Shown one piece after another: positions 35,403 to 44,033 of a stretch of DNA of 52,888 nt. Location of the stretch: assembly GCF_019061365.1 (NCBI RefSeq), contig NZ_JAHPPD010000007.1, positions 1-52,888 on the forward strand, read 5' to 3'. Both the position numbers and the translations under genes were made by a program. Below the pieces are notes generated by a model, which saw nothing but the letters and a program-made list of their open reading frames with translations, was not told where the DNA came from and ran no database searches. Source of the DNA: Lentilactobacillus dabitei. GTDB lineage: Bacteria > Bacillota > Bacilli > Lactobacillales > Lactobacillaceae. Each line of letters opens with the position of its first letter. Position 1 is the stretch's first letter.

Positions 35403-35442
35403 TGTATAATTGGAAAAGATGATTTGAACAGGGGAAATTGAG

Positions 35443-36060
35443 TTGCAGAAAAAGAGCTGGCACGTTAGTTTAATAATACTCGCTACGGTCTTGGTCATCG
35501 TGGGCGGATTGGTGGTTAGAAACAACTTATCTCAGCAAAGCCAGCAAACGCGGAATATCCCAACTTTGACAAAAAAGTCGACTCAATATTTTTCCAAGCA
35601 GCAAAAGGAAAGCTTCATTGACCAGATCGGCACACCGGCGATGGCCTTGTATAGAAGAAACCTGCAAATTTTACCCAGCGTGGTGATTTCACAGGCGATT
35701 CTGGAATCGCAGTTTGGAACGTCACTGCTGTATAAGACGGCTAACAACCCATTTGGGGTGAAAGGCACTTACAATGGCCGATCAGTGACGTTCTATACGA
35801 GAGAAGTCGAGCATGGTAAATCGATCAAAGTGTTGGCTCAATTCAGAAAGTATCCAAGCTTAAGGGCAGCATTGATGGATCACAATCATTTGGTTGCTGA
35901 AAAGTTCATCAGGCATAAAAATATCATGAGCTACCGCACATCAACGAATCTGTTACAACAGAATGGCTATGCCACCGATCCACATTATGCTAACAAATTG
36001 AATCATATTATTGTAAAATATCAGTTGTATCAATATGATTTGAAGGCGATAAATGAGTGA
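35443..36060 (+). CDS. Membrane-anchored glucosaminidase (GH73-like)
   Basis: The 205-residue protein has an N-terminal membrane anchor and one GH73-like hydrolase domain. The catalytic glutamate is in VVISQAILESQFGTS, followed by NNPFGVKGTYNG and the YPSLRAALMDH segment. It should cut the glycan strand between N-acetylglucosamine and N-acetylmuramic acid. There is no binding repeat, so it may stay anchored. TTG start behind AGGGGAAA. The 40-base gap after the amidase stop contains a TATAAT, so it may have its own promoter. Confidence 0.88.
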   Translation: MQKKSWHVSLIILATVLVIVGGLVVRNNLSQQSQQTRNIPTLTKKSTQYFSKQQKESFIDQIGTPAMALYRRNLQILPSVVISQAILESQFGTSLLYKTANNPFGVKGTYNGRSVTFYTREVEHGKSIKVLAQFRKYPSLRAALMDHNHLVAEKFIRHKNIMSYRTSTNLLQQNGYATDPHYANKLNHIIVKYQLYQYDLKAINE

Positions 36061-36225
36061 AGTTAAGCGAGAGCGATCGATAAAGTCACCACAATATAAG
36101 TCGAAATTACCCATTTGTCAGATTGAAAATAAACGAATATTAATATCACTCACATTTTATAAATGGTAGAATAAAAGCTAAGGAACCAGTAACCACACAG
36201 ACACATACTTCGGAGGGATGCTAAA

Positions 36226-36987
36226 TTGTTGGATTGGGTTTCGAATCTGTACGGCCCGTTTTTTGATGCACATAATTGGTCGACCGTGATCACAAGCGGC
36301 AACGACTGGTTAATCATTTTGTCACTGGTCACAATCGAATGTTTGCTATCAGTTGATAATGCCATCGTCCTTGCTGCGCAGACGCAAGCGCTTCCAACAA
36401 AAATTCAACGAGAAAAGTCATTATTTTACGGGTTATGGGGGGCTTACCTCTTTCGTTTCCTAATTATCGGGGTCGGAACGTATATGATCCATTTTTGGGA
36501 AATCAAAGTCATTGGCTCCCTGTACCTTTTTTATCTTGTCTACACATTCTTTCGAAAGACGCGAGTTGTCCGGACCCACAAGCTGGCCGGCAAATCTAAA
36601 TCCGGTTTGTCACTATTCTGGTCAGTTGTCATCCAGATTGAATTCATGGATGTGGTGTTCTCAATCGATTCTGTGTTGGCATCATTAGCCATTTCGCCCA
36701 ACCCGGTTATTGTGTTGATTGGTGGGATGATTGGTATTTTGGCAATGCGGGGAGTTGCGGAGGTCATCATGAAACTCATGGCAATTATTCCGGAACTACA
36801 GCCAATGGCCTATATTTTGATCGGGATTATTGCCTTGAAATTATTCCTCTCAATTCCATTGATTGATATCGAAATTCCAGCATCTGTATTTGGCCTGATC
36901 GTCATTGGGGCGGTCATCATTACCCTTATTATTCACTATGTACGGAAAGGACGGCAAAACCAACATGAGCGTTCAGATAACTCCTGA
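36226..36987 (+). CDS. TerC-family integral membrane protein
   Basis: The 253-residue protein has about seven helices. Family motifs are ECLLSVDNAIVLA in helix two and QIEFMDVVFSIDSVLAS in helix four, both with membrane-embedded acidic residues thought to bind a metal ion. Bacterial TerC relatives have been linked to metal (manganese) export during exoenzyme metalation. TTG start with GGAGGG upstream. Its last 23 bases overlap the thioredoxin gene, so they are translated together. Confidence 0.88.
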   Translation: MLDWVSNLYGPFFDAHNWSTVITSGNDWLIILSLVTIECLLSVDNAIVLAAQTQALPTKIQREKSLFYGLWGAYLFRFLIIGVGTYMIHFWEIKVIGSLYLFYLVYTFFRKTRVVRTHKLAGKSKSGLSLFWSVVIQIEFMDVVFSIDSVLASLAISPNPVIVLIGGMIGILAMRGVAEVIMKLMAIIPELQPMAYILIGIIALKLFLSIPLIDIEIPASVFGLIVIGAVIITLIIHYVRKGRQNQHERSDNS

Positions 36988-37294
36988 AAATTTAGAAACC
37001 CAAGTTGCCAACAAGCTCACCGTCATCGATTTTTGGGCACCTTGGTGCGGTCCATGTAAAATTCTGGATCCAATCTTGGCTGACCTTGAAAGAACCTATG
37101 GGGACAGAATTAAGTTTGCAAAAATGAACGTAGATGGCAATCAAGTCATCGCCGAAAAGTATCATGTGCTGAGTGTTCCCAGCCTGGTCGTCTTTAAAAA
37201 TGGCAAGGCCGCCGAAAAGGTCACGGGGGTTTACCCGAAAGAAAAGCTTGCCAAATATTTTGACAAGAAGCTCCAAGAAGTTGACGCTATTTAA
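36965..37294 (+). CDS. trxA: Thioredoxin
   Basis: The 109-residue protein has the redox motif WCGPCK after VIDFWAP and the cis-proline loop VPSLVVFKNG. Length and motifs are those of a housekeeping-type thioredoxin. The start at 36965 is preferred to the in-frame ATG at 36905, which would lie deep inside terC. The operon with terC is unusual and may tie metal export or membrane redox state to thiol reduction. Confidence 0.93.
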   Translation: MSVQITPENLETQVANKLTVIDFWAPWCGPCKILDPILADLERTYGDRIKFAKMNVDGNQVIAEKYHVLSVPSLVVFKNGKAAEKVTGVYPKEKLAKYFDKKLQEVDAI

Positions 37295-37676
37295 AGGGCT
37301 TGATGCCTTGCTCTGCGGCCTGTTTGGATAATTTGGTATTTAAAATGTCGAGCCCCTGCAGTGGGAAGTTGAACAATGGGGCAATGAGGTTGGCTTTATT
37401 GGGATCCGGGACGACTTGGCTTTCCTTTAAGTTCGGCAGCATTTTTGCCAAATCGGTTTGGGTTAACTTCAACTGGCGGGCGTAATAGATCACTTTTTGG
37501 AACACCAAATTTTTGAACCAGAGATAGTATACAATGCCTGCCGCTGCAACATACCAAAAGACGGTCCACGTGATGCCAATTTTGGCTGGCGATAAGAACC
37601 CGATAAAGATTGCCAAGAATACAAAGATACAATATGTTAGAATGCTAATAAGCATTAATTTGACTTTAGTGGACAT
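37287..37676 (-). CDS. Small membrane protein of unknown function
   Basis: The 129-residue protein has two N-terminal membrane helices followed by a charged cytosolic tail of about 70 residues (KVIYYARQLKLTQTDLAKML). No family is recognised. The ribosome site is weak; the ATG at 37676 gives a normal first helix, while the in-frame start at 37787 would add 37 residues that read from divergent promoter DNA. It is convergent with, and overlaps by eight bases, the thioredoxin gene. Confidence 0.6.
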   Translation of the reverse strand: MSTKVKLMLISILTYCIFVFLAIFIGFLSPAKIGITWTVFWYVAAAGIVYYLWFKNLVFQKVIYYARQLKLTQTDLAKMLPNLKESQVVPDPNKANLIAPLFNFPLQGLDILNTKLSKQAAEQGIKPFK

Positions 37677-37765
37677 GATTTGCCAACTTTCTAATTGGAA
37701 TTTGGAACATCGTTCAGCTACAATTATAACAATAACCATAAAAAGATAGATAGTGAGATGAAATT

Positions 37766-38320
37766 TTGAAATTTTCAGTAGAAACAATTAGGCCAGATGA
37801 TTATGTGGCTGTTCGTGGGATTATTGCGGATAGTTACAAAAATGATATGCCGAACACTGATGGTGACGAGGTGGACATGGTTGACCGTTTGCGATCATAC
37901 TCTGAGTATCGGGATAACTTTGAAGTCGTTGCCAAAGATCAAGATCATCAGGTGATTGGTCACGCATTGATGATTCCGATTCAGGTGAGCTCACCATGGC
38001 ATTCATTTGATATCGTTTCGATCGTTGAGATCAGCGTGGGCAGCGAGTATCAAGATCAAGGAATTGGCCAAGCAATGGTGACTGAACTTGAAACCAGAGC
38101 CCAGTTAGCAGGTTATCCTGCTGTGAGTGCGATTGATAATTCTGACTTCTTCTTCAAGAATAATTATGTGCCTGCTGATAATTTTGATATTTATTCATCA
38201 TTATCAATTGACCTCAACGCCAATATGATCAAACCATTATTTGATGGCAGCCTCTTTAACAAGGGTGGTAAGGTTTATTACCCTGAAGAGTTCTTTGGCG
38301 TTCGTAATACCGAAGCTTAA
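37766..38320 (+). CDS. GNAT N-acetyltransferase
   Basis: The 184-residue protein has the GNAT core IVEISVGSEYQDQGIGQAMVTELETRAQ, with the acetyl-CoA-binding loop, and the later FFFKNNYVPADNFDIY. The N-terminal MKFSVETIRPDDYVAVRGII is typical. The substrate is unknown; some relatives act on ribosomal protein or antibiotics. TTG start. It precedes the T-box leader but is probably a separate transcript. Confidence 0.85.
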   Translation: MKFSVETIRPDDYVAVRGIIADSYKNDMPNTDGDEVDMVDRLRSYSEYRDNFEVVAKDQDHQVIGHALMIPIQVSSPWHSFDIVSIVEISVGSEYQDQGIGQAMVTELETRAQLAGYPAVSAIDNSDFFFKNNYVPADNFDIYSSLSIDLNANMIKPLFDGSLFNKGGKVYYPEEFFGVRNTEA

Positions 38321-38334
38321 TTTCGAATCATGAC

Positions 38335-38557
38335 TTCATATTAATCAGTAGTAAGGATATCTGGGCGTCAGAAAGTCGGTGGGTGCTGCGAATCGATCAG
38401 GGTATCATTATGAATTACGTAAAGTTGAATTCCGGATAATAACTAGAACCGATATCATCTAGTGAGGAGCCTTTTGGGGCTTGAATTTGGGTGGTACAAC
38501 GGTCGCGCGTCCCTGTCACATGTTATGTGTGATGGGGATTTTTTGTGCTTAAAAAAT
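38335..38557 (+). promoter_or_regulatory. T-box riboswitch leader of the NhaC-family gene
   Basis: The leader shows all T-box parts: an S-turn AGTA, a six-base stem GATATC/GGTATC, the distal Stem I region with AGAAAGTCGGTGGGTGCTGC, a stem III hairpin (GAGCC/GGGCT), the T-box core TGGTACAACGG near 38493, and a terminator hairpin (GTCCC...GGGGAT) with six T before 38550. The specifier loop reads TGAATTACG at 38411-38419. The codon may be UAC (Tyr, 38416-38418) or UUA (Leu); Tyr is favoured because T-box-regulated NhaC-type transporters are usually predicted tyrosine carriers. Confidence 0.85.
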
Positions 38558-38576
38558 GAATTGAGGAGAACTAAAA

Positions 38577-39977
38577 ATGCAAATAAAGCACCAAAACAAC
38601 AGAATTGGATTGATTGAAGGCATTATTGTCTTGCTGGGCATGCTAATTATTATGGGAATCAGCGTGATTAAGTTTCAAATTTCACCAGAAATCCCCATTT
38701 TATTTGTGATCTTATTACTCATTGTTTGGGCAAAAGCCCGGGGATTTTCGTGGGATTCTGTCAATCAAGGGATTATTAATGGGATTACCACCGGGATTAT
38801 TCCGATGTTTATTTTTATTTTGATTGGAGCTTTAATCAGTTCCTGGATTGCAGCGGGAGTGATCCCATCACTGATGGTGTTTGGCTTCCATATGATTAGT
38901 GCCGAATGGTTTTTACCCTCGGTATTCCTAGTCTGTACAATTGTGGGAACGGCGATTGGAAGTGCATTTACCGTTGTATCGACGATTGGAATTGCCTTTC
39001 TTGGAATGGGGCTTACGCTCGGCATCAATCCGGCGATGATCGCTGGGGCAGTTATTTCTGGGGCAATTTTTGGCGATAAGACCTCACCATTGTCTGATTC
39101 AACCAATTTGGCATCGGCAGTTGTTGTGGCTGATCTATTTAGCCATATTCGTAATTTGATGTGGTCGACGATCCCGGCATTTTTGACCTCGCTAATTGTT
39201 TTCTTCATTATCGGGCGTTCAAATGCGCAATTGGACGAACGCGTGATTAATCACACTGTTAACGTCTTAAGCGCTCATTTTAATATCACGGCTTGGGCAT
39301 TTCTTCCTATACTATTGATGTTTTTATGTGCCTGGGGAAAAATTCCGGCAATCCCGACGCTGTTTATGAACATTGTCGTGGCGGTTGGGATGATTTACGT
39401 GGATAAGCCGGGCACCAAGATTCAATTGATCGTTGATACTTTAACCAATGGGTTTGTTTCCCATACTGGTAACAAAAGCGTGGACAACTTACTGACACGG
39501 GGCGGCATCATGAGCATGATGGCGACAATTGCCTTGATTATTTCGGCGTTGGCCTTGGGGGGCTTGCTGATGAAATTTGGGATCATTGATGCAGTGATGC
39601 AGCCATTATCAAAGCGATTGAGTTCAAATGGGTCACTCATTTTAGCAGTGATCTTGAGTGGAATTGGGGTCAATTTGTTTGTTGGCGAGCAGTATTTGTC
39701 GGTAATTCTGCCTGGAAATGCGTTTAAATCAACCTTCACCAAAGCTGGCCTTGCTCCCGTTGCGCTGAGTCGGGCGCTTGAAGATGGCGGAACGGTGATT
39801 AATTATCTGGTTCCATGGGGAGTTGCTGCCGTTTTTGCAGCCAATACTTTGGGCGTTTCAACGATTCATTACCTGCCATTTGCGATATTTAGCCTGGCAT
39901 CACCAGTATTTTCGATTCTGAGTGGCTTCACAGGCATTGGTTTGAAACATTTGAATAAAACCGAAAAAGCTGCATAA
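38577..39977 (+). CDS. NhaC-family transporter under T-box control, predicted amino acid carrier
   Basis: The 466-residue protein has about 12 membrane helices and the family motif FGDKTSPLSDSTNLASAV. The name of the family comes from Na+/H+ antiport, but several firmicute members with T-box leaders are thought to move amino acids (tyrosine for YheL-like proteins). The T-box leader directly upstream makes antiport of sodium alone unlikely; the gene should be turned on by uncharged tRNA. Start follows TGAGGAG. Confidence 0.85.
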   Translation: MQIKHQNNRIGLIEGIIVLLGMLIIMGISVIKFQISPEIPILFVILLLIVWAKARGFSWDSVNQGIINGITTGIIPMFIFILIGALISSWIAAGVIPSLMVFGFHMISAEWFLPSVFLVCTIVGTAIGSAFTVVSTIGIAFLGMGLTLGINPAMIAGAVISGAIFGDKTSPLSDSTNLASAVVVADLFSHIRNLMWSTIPAFLTSLIVFFIIGRSNAQLDERVINHTVNVLSAHFNITAWAFLPILLMFLCAWGKIPAIPTLFMNIVVAVGMIYVDKPGTKIQLIVDTLTNGFVSHTGNKSVDNLLTRGGIMSMMATIALIISALALGGLLMKFGIIDAVMQPLSKRLSSNGSLILAVILSGIGVNLFVGEQYLSVILPGNAFKSTFTKAGLAPVALSRALEDGGTVINYLVPWGVAAVFAANTLGVSTIHYLPFAIFSLASPVFSILSGFTGIGLKHLNKTEKAA

Positions 39978-40192
39978 AGTTGACCCAATCGCATTGAAAA
40001 CGCTTTGGAAAAACCCTCTATATTGGGCTCTTTGACAAAAGTTACCTAACCATTACATTAATTACACACGGGCCTTTTTTCTTAACACTGTCGATATTGC
40101 ATAGTAACACCGTAACTATACACTATGTATTGTTGATCGATGAGGTCGACAAAAAATCTAGACACAGAACACAGATATAGGAGTGTGTAATT

Positions 40193-40804
40193 TTGAAAAA
40201 AGTACTATCTATGATTCTCGCAACTTCAGCCGCAGCTATTGGTTTATTCTTCGCAGGTTCCGCTTATGCTTCAGCATCCACAATAGTTACAGTTAAGTCC
40301 GGCGATACAGTTTGGGGTATTTCACAACAATATAATACCTCTGTCGATGCAATCGAAAACGCCAACAGCCTTTCGGATGCAAATGTGATTACAGTTGGTC
40401 AACAGTTGACTATTCCAGGTGCAAATGATTCAGCAGCCGCAACAACATCCACTACGAACCAAGCTGCTTCAACCACTCAGGCACAAACTTCATACAGCCA
40501 ACCACAAACATCAACAACTACTCAAGCATCAAGTAATTATGCAAGTAACAACAATACTTCAAATTACTCATCAGCTGCTTCAACAGGCGGCAGTGCTAAA
40601 GCTTGGATTGCCAACAAAGAATCAGGCGGTTCATATTCAGCACGTAACGGGCAATATGTAGGTAAGTACCAATTATCAGCTTCATATCTTCATGGTGACT
40701 ATTCAGCAGCAAACCAGGAAAAGGTCGCTAACCAATACGTAGCAAGTCGTTACGGTTCATGGTCAGCAGCTCAATCATTCTGGCAAGCAAATGGCTGGTA
40801 TTAA
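40193..40804 (+). CDS. Secreted LysM protein, aggregation-promoting-factor-like
   Basis: The 203-residue protein has a signal peptide (cleavage near AYASA), one LysM domain (VTVKSGDTVWGISQQYN) and a Ser/Thr/Gln-rich linker of about 70 residues. The short C-terminal domain WIANKESGGSYSARNGQYVGKYQLS resembles Apf and the transglycosylase-like tail of lactobacillus wall proteins. LysM tethers it to peptidoglycan. The ESGGSY glutamate could be catalytic. TTG start with TAGGAG upstream. It has a strong terminator, and codon use in this gene is like highly expressed genes. Confidence 0.87.
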   Translation: MKKVLSMILATSAAAIGLFFAGSAYASASTIVTVKSGDTVWGISQQYNTSVDAIENANSLSDANVITVGQQLTIPGANDSAAATTSTTNQAASTTQAQTSYSQPQTSTTTQASSNYASNNNTSNYSSAASTGGSAKAWIANKESGGSYSARNGQYVGKYQLSASYLHGDYSAANQEKVANQYVASRYGSWSAAQSFWQANGWY

Positions 40805-40850
40805 AAAATAGAGTGCTCTTCAAGCCGGTTAGCTTTTGAGCATTAATGGA

Positions 40851-40896
40851 ATAACGGTTGACAACGCGTTTCTTGCGTTGTTGACCGTTATTTTAT
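40851..40896 (+). terminator. Terminator of the LysM/Apf gene
   Basis: ATAACGGT and ACCGTTAT plus inner ACAACGC/GCGTTGT make a long stem, followed by TTTATT. Confidence 0.85.
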
Positions 40897-40952
40897 TAAG
40901 CGGAGAAAGCTGGCTTGAATGGCGCGTTTCCACTGTGTTGTGGAGAAAGTAG

Positions 40953-41035
40953 TACGCGGTTATGGTTATATAAGAGATTCCCGTTAAAATCCTGGTTTTG
41001 GATTTTGATTGGGGCGCCTTTATTCAGTTAGCATC
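40953..41035 (+). repeat. Diverged hairpin element inside the second array
   Basis: GCGGTTATGG with a TATAAG arm, the loop AAAATCC/GGATTTT, and GGGGCGCCTTTATTCAG near the end resemble the main hairpin family but with worn outer arms. It lies between two 36-base repeats of the second family. Confidence 0.45.
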
Positions 41036-41092
41036 AGTTGGTCGGAGCGCGTTTCCACTATATAAGGGAGAGATGTAACCGGAATCTAAGAT

Positions 41093-41136
41093 AAAGCACC
41101 GATGATGAAGGTATTTTGTTTATCGTCGGTGCTTTT
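41093..41136 (+). terminator. Terminator-like hairpin in the repeat array
   Basis: AAAGCACCGATGAT pairs with ATCGTCGGTGCTTT, followed by TTT. No gene lies directly upstream. Confidence 0.6.
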
Positions 41137-41305
41137 ACTTTGTGTAGTAAGGATCAGGGTCGCCGGAGCGCATTTTCACTGTGTCGTGGAGAAAGCTGGC
41201 TTGAATGGCGCGTTTCCACTGTGCGATAGTAAATATACGGTTTTCTGACGAAACGTGGATGACACTAGAGATGCTTTTCACAGCGTTAAGAAAATTTGGT
41301 TAATT

Positions 41306-41347
41306 AAAACGGCTCGATAACCATAATGGTCATCAAACCGTTTTTTT
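41306..41347. terminator. Bidirectional terminator after guaC
   Basis: AAAACGG and CCGTTTT flank a second stem (GATAACCAT/ATGGTCATC), with T-runs in both reading directions. Confidence 0.82.
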
Positions 41348-41363
41348 GACGCTTAATATTTAA

Positions 41364-42335
41364 TTAATCACCATTAAAAATCGAATTTTTAAGGATAACG
41401 TAATCAACTTTAGTAATGTCATTCAACTTGCGACCACCAGCATATGAAATGGATGACTGCAGGTCTTGCTGCATTTCGTTCAAGGTGTCGGCAATGTGAC
41501 CACGGTATGGTACCAGCATTTGGCGACCTTCGACGTTTCGGTAGGCGCCTTTTTGGCGTTCTGAAGCAGATCCCCAGTATTGCTTGTACTTCTTGCCATC
41601 AATACTGATGAGGTTACCTGGTGTTTCTTCGTGACCAGCCAAAAGTGAGCCGATCATGACCATTGAAGCCCCGAAACGGATTGATTTAGCGATATCGCCG
41701 TTATAACGAATACCACCATCAGCGATCATTGGCTTTCTTGCAGCCTTTGAGCACAAACGCAGGGCGGCTAACTGCCAGCCGCCAGTACCAAAGCCGGTCT
41801 TCAGCTTAGTGATACATGCTTTACCAGGGCCGATACCAATCTTGGTGGCGTCAGCACCCGCGTTTTCAATTTCTCGAATGGCTTCTGGCGTTCCAAGATT
41901 TCCGGCAATCAAGAAACTATCCGGAAGTTGTTCCTTGATATAATGAATCATTTGAATGACGTAATCAGAATGACCGTGGGCAACATCAATCGTGATATAC
42001 TCAGGCTTTTGGTTGTCAGCAACCAGCTGATCGATAAATTCATATTCCGCAGGTTTGATACCAACACTGATTGAGGCATAAAGATTTAGCGAATGCATTT
42101 TCTTAATAAATGGTTCCCGCTTTTCAGGTTGGAAGCGATGCATCACGTAGAAGTAGTCGTTTTGAGCCAACCAGATAGCAAGGTCGTCATTAATAACAGT
42201 TTCCATATTTGCAGGAACAACGGGGATCTTGAATGTCTTAGGACCAAACTTAACGGATGTGTCAGCCTCACTTCTACTCTTAATGATATTCTTGTTAGGG
42301 ATAAGTTGAATGTCTTCGTAATCAAATACTTCCAT
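41364..42335 (-). CDS. guaC: GMP reductase
   Basis: The 323-residue enzyme converts GMP to IMP with NADPH. The catalytic cysteine is in [20 protein letters not shown], and the phosphate-binding GG and GGIRYNGD motifs follow. The length and the lack of CBS domains separate it from IMP dehydrogenase (about 490 residues). It is downstream of purA on the same strand with a hairpin element between them. The pair returns guanine nucleotides to adenylate through IMP. Confidence 0.92.
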   Translation of the reverse strand: MEVFDYEDIQLIPNKNIIKSRSEADTSVKFGPKTFKIPVVPANMETVINDDLAIWLAQNDYFYVMHRFQPEKREPFIKKMHSLNLYASISVGIKPAEYEFIDQLVADNQKPEYITIDVAHGHSDYVIQMIHYIKEQLPDSFLIAGNLGTPEAIREIENAGADATKIGIGPGKACITKLKTGFGTGGWQLAALRLCSKAARKPMIADGGIRYNGDIAKSIRFGASMVMIGSLLAGHEETPGNLISIDGKKYKQYWGSASERQKGAYRNVEGRQMLVPYRGHIADTLNEMQQDLQSSISYAGGRKLNDITKVDYVILKNSIFNGD

Positions 42336-42348
42336 GATTTACCTCCGA

Positions 42349-42524
42349 GGTTTTAGGACAGCTCTACAAAGCAGGCATCTGCGTATAAGCACTGGGTTAC
42401 ATAGATTAATGGTGCTCCGCAAAGCAGTAATCTGCGCGTAAGCACCTTCTCCAAAAATCCCAGAATCGGGGATTCCCGGAGAAGGAGACTTACACTCCGA
42501 TTACTAACCGCTTTGCTACGCACA
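42349..42524 (-). repeat. Hairpin elements between purA and guaC
   Basis: Read on the minus strand, a full element starts immediately after the purA TAG stop: head GTGTGCG, then GCAAAGC with GCTTTGC, AGTAATC with GATTACT, GTGTAAG with CTTACGC and CCTTCTCC with GGAGAAGG. A second, partial 3' half with a CTGTCCTAA tail follows at 42349-42410. All arms of the full copy pair. Confidence 0.85.
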
Positions 42525-43805
42525 CTACCACACTTTTTTAACAACATTAGTCTGCTCTCTGTCAGGGCCGACCGAGAAAGTTGCATAAGGAACACCGACT
42601 GCTTTTTGGACATGGTTCAAATAATTCTGGGCATTGGCTGGTAATTCATCAAATGTGTGACACTTGGTGATGTCTTCGTCCCAGCCAGGGAGTTCTTCAT
42701 AAACGGGTTTGTAATTGTCGAGTTCCCTTAAAGTAGCGGGATAATGATCAATCTTTTGACCGTTTAATTCATAAGCAACACAGATTTTTAAAGTTTTAAT
42801 GCCAGTTAAAACATCTAAACAGTTCAGAGCTAAATGGGTATAACCACTGACTCTGGCGGAATGTCTGAGAACCACACTGTCAAACCAGCCGATTCGACGA
42901 GGCCGTTTCGTCACAACACCGTATTCGTGGCCGACTTCTCGGATGTGATCGCCGGTTGCGTCCTTTAGTTCAGTTGGGAAGGGACCTTCGCCAACTCGTG
43001 ATGTGTATGCTTTGCAGACGCCGATGACATTTTTGATCCGGTTAGGACCAATGCCAGTTCCGACGGCTGCGCCACCTGCGCTTGGGTTCGAAGAAGTGAC
43101 AAACGGATAAGTCCCGTGGTCGACATCTAGCATGACACCCTGAGCACCTTCAAACAGCACGTTTTTATCATCATCTAATGCGTTGTTAATTACATAGGAA
43201 GCATCAATGACGTATGGACGGATCCGATCGGCGTATTCATTGTATTCATTAAAGATCGTATCGAAGTCCAACGGCTTAGCATCATAGATTTTTTCTAGCA
43301 ATTCATTTTTGGCCTTGAGATTCCTGCGAAGTTTTTCTTCAAATGATTTTTTGTCAATTAAATCAGCAATTCGAATTCCGATTCGTTCGTATTTATCCAT
43401 GTAGGCTGGGCCAATTCCCTTATTGGTTGTTCCAATCTTGGAATCTTTCTTTTGTTCCTGCAGGCCGTCGAATAGAATATGGTAGGGCATGATTACCTGT
43501 GCCCGGTTGGAAATCCGGAGGTTCTCAGTGCTGATACCATCTTTCTTCAAATTGTCCATTTCGTTGATCAAAGATTTGGGATTAACCACCACGCCGTTAC
43601 CAATGACACTGTACTTTTCCTGGTCAAAAATGCCTGACGGGATCAGTTGCAAGTGGTAACTATGGCCGTTAAATACAATGGTGTGACCGGCATTATCGCC
43701 GCCTTGATAGCGAGCGATAATATCTGCACTTTGGCCGAAGAAATCGGTGATTTTACCCTTCCCTTCGTCGCCCCATTGACTTCCAACAATCACAATAGAT
43801 GACAT
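42525..43805 (-). CDS. purA: Adenylosuccinate synthetase
   Basis: The 426-residue enzyme joins IMP and aspartate with GTP to make adenylosuccinate. It begins [21 protein letters not shown] with the catalytic Asp and the P-loop [28 protein letters not shown] and [11 protein letters not shown] are also clear. Start is supported by GAGGTG six bases upstream. It diverges from purB, the next step of the AMP branch, across a shared control region. Confidence 0.96.
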   Translation of the reverse strand: MSSIVIVGSQWGDEGKGKITDFFGQSADIIARYQGGDNAGHTIVFNGHSYHLQLIPSGIFDQEKYSVIGNGVVVNPKSLINEMDNLKKDGISTENLRISNRAQVIMPYHILFDGLQEQKKDSKIGTTNKGIGPAYMDKYERIGIRIADLIDKKSFEEKLRRNLKAKNELLEKIYDAKPLDFDTIFNEYNEYADRIRPYVIDASYVINNALDDDKNVLFEGAQGVMLDVDHGTYPFVTSSNPSAGGAAVGTGIGPNRIKNVIGVCKAYTSRVGEGPFPTELKDATGDHIREVGHEYGVVTKRPRRIGWFDSVVLRHSARVSGYTHLALNCLDVLTGIKTLKICVAYELNGQKIDHYPATLRELDNYKPVYEELPGWDEDITKCHTFDELPANAQNYLNHVQKAVGVPYATFSVGPDREQTNVVKKVW

Positions 43806-43852
43806 ATGAACACCTCTATATTTTATTGCCAGGTCCGTACCCAGCATTTTTA

Positions 43853-43881
43853 ATTCTACCAACATGGCAGTCATTAATCAA
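43853..43881 (-). promoter_or_regulatory. Promoter of purA
   Basis: On the minus strand TTGATT (43876-43881) and TAGAAT (43853-43858) are separated by 17 bases. Confidence 0.6.
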
Positions 43882-43912
43882 CAAAAACGTTAATAATTTT
43901 AGGAGTTAAAAC

Positions 43913-43952
43913 GGTTAAAGTTCGACTTTAAATCCGGATACGAACATAACGT
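43913..43952. promoter_or_regulatory. Candidate paired PurR boxes
   Basis: Two CGAA-type cores on opposite strands (GTTCG at 43920-43924 and CGAAC at 43941-43945) are 16 bases apart. That is the spacing and inverted orientation of PurR boxes in other firmicutes. The flanks partly match the AWWWCCGAACWWT consensus. It lies between purA and purB. Confidence 0.55.
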
Positions 43953-44033
43953 GAAGATTTCTTCCATAATATGGTCAAAACATGAACTATATGCTATCAT
44001 TATGATGTTAATATTTAGTGGAAAGGAAACGAC

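Larger units (their letters stand above)
40902..41223. repeat. Second repeat array between the Apf and guaC genes
   Basis: A 36-base sequence is repeated exactly at 40902-40937 and 41188-41223. A shorter motif, GGAGCGCGTTTCCACT or close variants, appears at 40923, 41044, 41164 and 41207. GTGGAGAAAGC and GCGTTTCCAC are near complements, so each unit can fold. No gene is seen in this 559-base gap. Confidence 0.7.

Noticed and set aside
39992-40006. cre site (TGAAAACGCTTTGG) downstream of the NhaC-family gene
   Set aside because: The last two positions deviate from the consensus and it lies far from a start site, so it is not listed as a feature.
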